Source of the DNA: Kiritimatiellia bacterium
Lineage (GTDB): Bacteria; Verrucomicrobiota; Kiritimatiellia; RFP12; UBA1067
NCBI GenBank assembly: GCA_027858965.1
Contig: JAQIBS010000168.1
Span: 24,729 to 88,728 of the forward strand
Reading direction: 5' to 3'
DNA length: 64,000 nt
A program made the position numbers and the translations under genes. Of the stretch, positions 63,776 to 64,000 are shown one piece after another. Below the pieces are notes generated by a model. The model saw only the letters and a list, made by a program, of their open reading frames with translations, was not told where the DNA came from and made no database searches. Position 1 is the first letter of the stretch, and the number at the start of each line of letters is the position of its first letter.

Positions 63776-64000
63776 CACACTCTCCATTTATTTATTTATT
63801 TATACTCTATCAAAAGATAAAACATTATTAAGTTAAAGACAATTCTATCAAATTTGTTAAAAAAACACATCTCTAATTTTACAGCCAAATTGTAATATTA
63901 AATGCGACAAACATATGGACAAAAAAAATGTTCCATGTGACGATAAACCCTCAACAAAAATCGTTCAAAAAATTGCAGAAAGGAAAAAGTAACATGGAAC
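63776..64000. other. Leader region at window edge
   Basis: A+T-rich, non-coding as far as visible. It holds GTTCCATGT (63930-63938) and its exact complement ACATGGAAC (63992-64000), an inverted pair with a 53-base spacing. A 25-codon frame (63915-63992) ends next to ATG 63994, which has AAAGGA upstream and may start a gene that runs out of the window. Not enough sequence to name it. Confidence 0.3.

Noticed and set aside
63915..63992. 25-codon ORF before the window edge
   Set aside because: Too short and without a convincing ribosome binding site; mentioned only as part of the leader region.

Overview
The window looks like a chromosomal segment of a PVC-superphylum bacterium, most probably Kiritimatiellota/Verrucomicrobiota or a close relative. 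This is an inference. It rests on Tat-signal Gfo/Idh/MocA oxidoreductases, DUF1080, LamG and F5/8C-like secreted proteins, a hydrazine-synthase-alpha-like multiheme beta-propeller protein, and many short intergenic palindromes. No rRNA, intact tRNA or CRISPR array was recognised.

Layout. (1) 1-5.1 kb: a decayed HerA-type ATPase, an RsmC-like methyltransferase flanked by inverted copies of a MITE-like repeat, a secreted CBM9-like protein, a FIST-domain lipoprotein and the 3' scrap of a Gfo/Idh/MocA gene. (2) 5.1-9.9 kb: a minus-strand signalling operon (response regulator, a two-part protein split at a G10 tract, hybrid histidine kinase, response regulator). (3) 10.5-15.6 kb: a frameshifted LamG protein, an oxidoreductase, a four-helix-bundle protein and a membrane-anchored protein. 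(4) 16-26.4 kb: housekeeping core: mcsA-mcsB-clpC (arginine-phosphorylation-linked proteolysis, no ctsR seen), rpsP-trmD-rplS (no rimM), nifU-nifS, a radical-SAM protein and a YebC-family regulator. (5) 26.7-31.9 kb: accessory genes, including a PIN-like protein paired with an XRE/ImmA-IrrE protein, a gene broken at a palindromic element, and a DUF2335 membrane protein. (6) 32.3-48.1 kb: a defence island on the minus strand. hsdR-sir2-herA-hsdM form one overlapping operon, so a SIR2-HerA NADase/ATPase module sits inside a type I restriction-modification system. It is followed by an ORF6N protein, hsdS, a 1551-residue nuclease-STAND protein resembling Avs, and an AAA ATPase. (7) 48.4-63.8 kb: secreted carbohydrate-related proteins (DUF1080-esterase fusion, SGNH hydrolase, sialidase-like protein, oxidoreductase, LamG/glycosidase-like protein, triheme beta-propeller protein, triple F5/8C-like protein), interrupted by psd and by remnants of a PIN toxin and a four-helix-bundle gene.

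The most unusual layer lies between the genes. Several families of short dispersed repeats recur, many built from perfect palindromes with exactly 3-nt loops. Two 86-bp copies (30435-30520 and 40865-40950) keep identical spacing of three hairpins, and the arms differ by compensatory base-pair changes, which argues that the folded structure is maintained. One copy sits in a broken gene, and other repeats supply stop codons or terminal codons of ORFs. The strongest candidate biological system is the nested SIR2-HerA/type I R-M/STAND island. The strongest candidate undescribed element is the covarying three-hairpin repeat.
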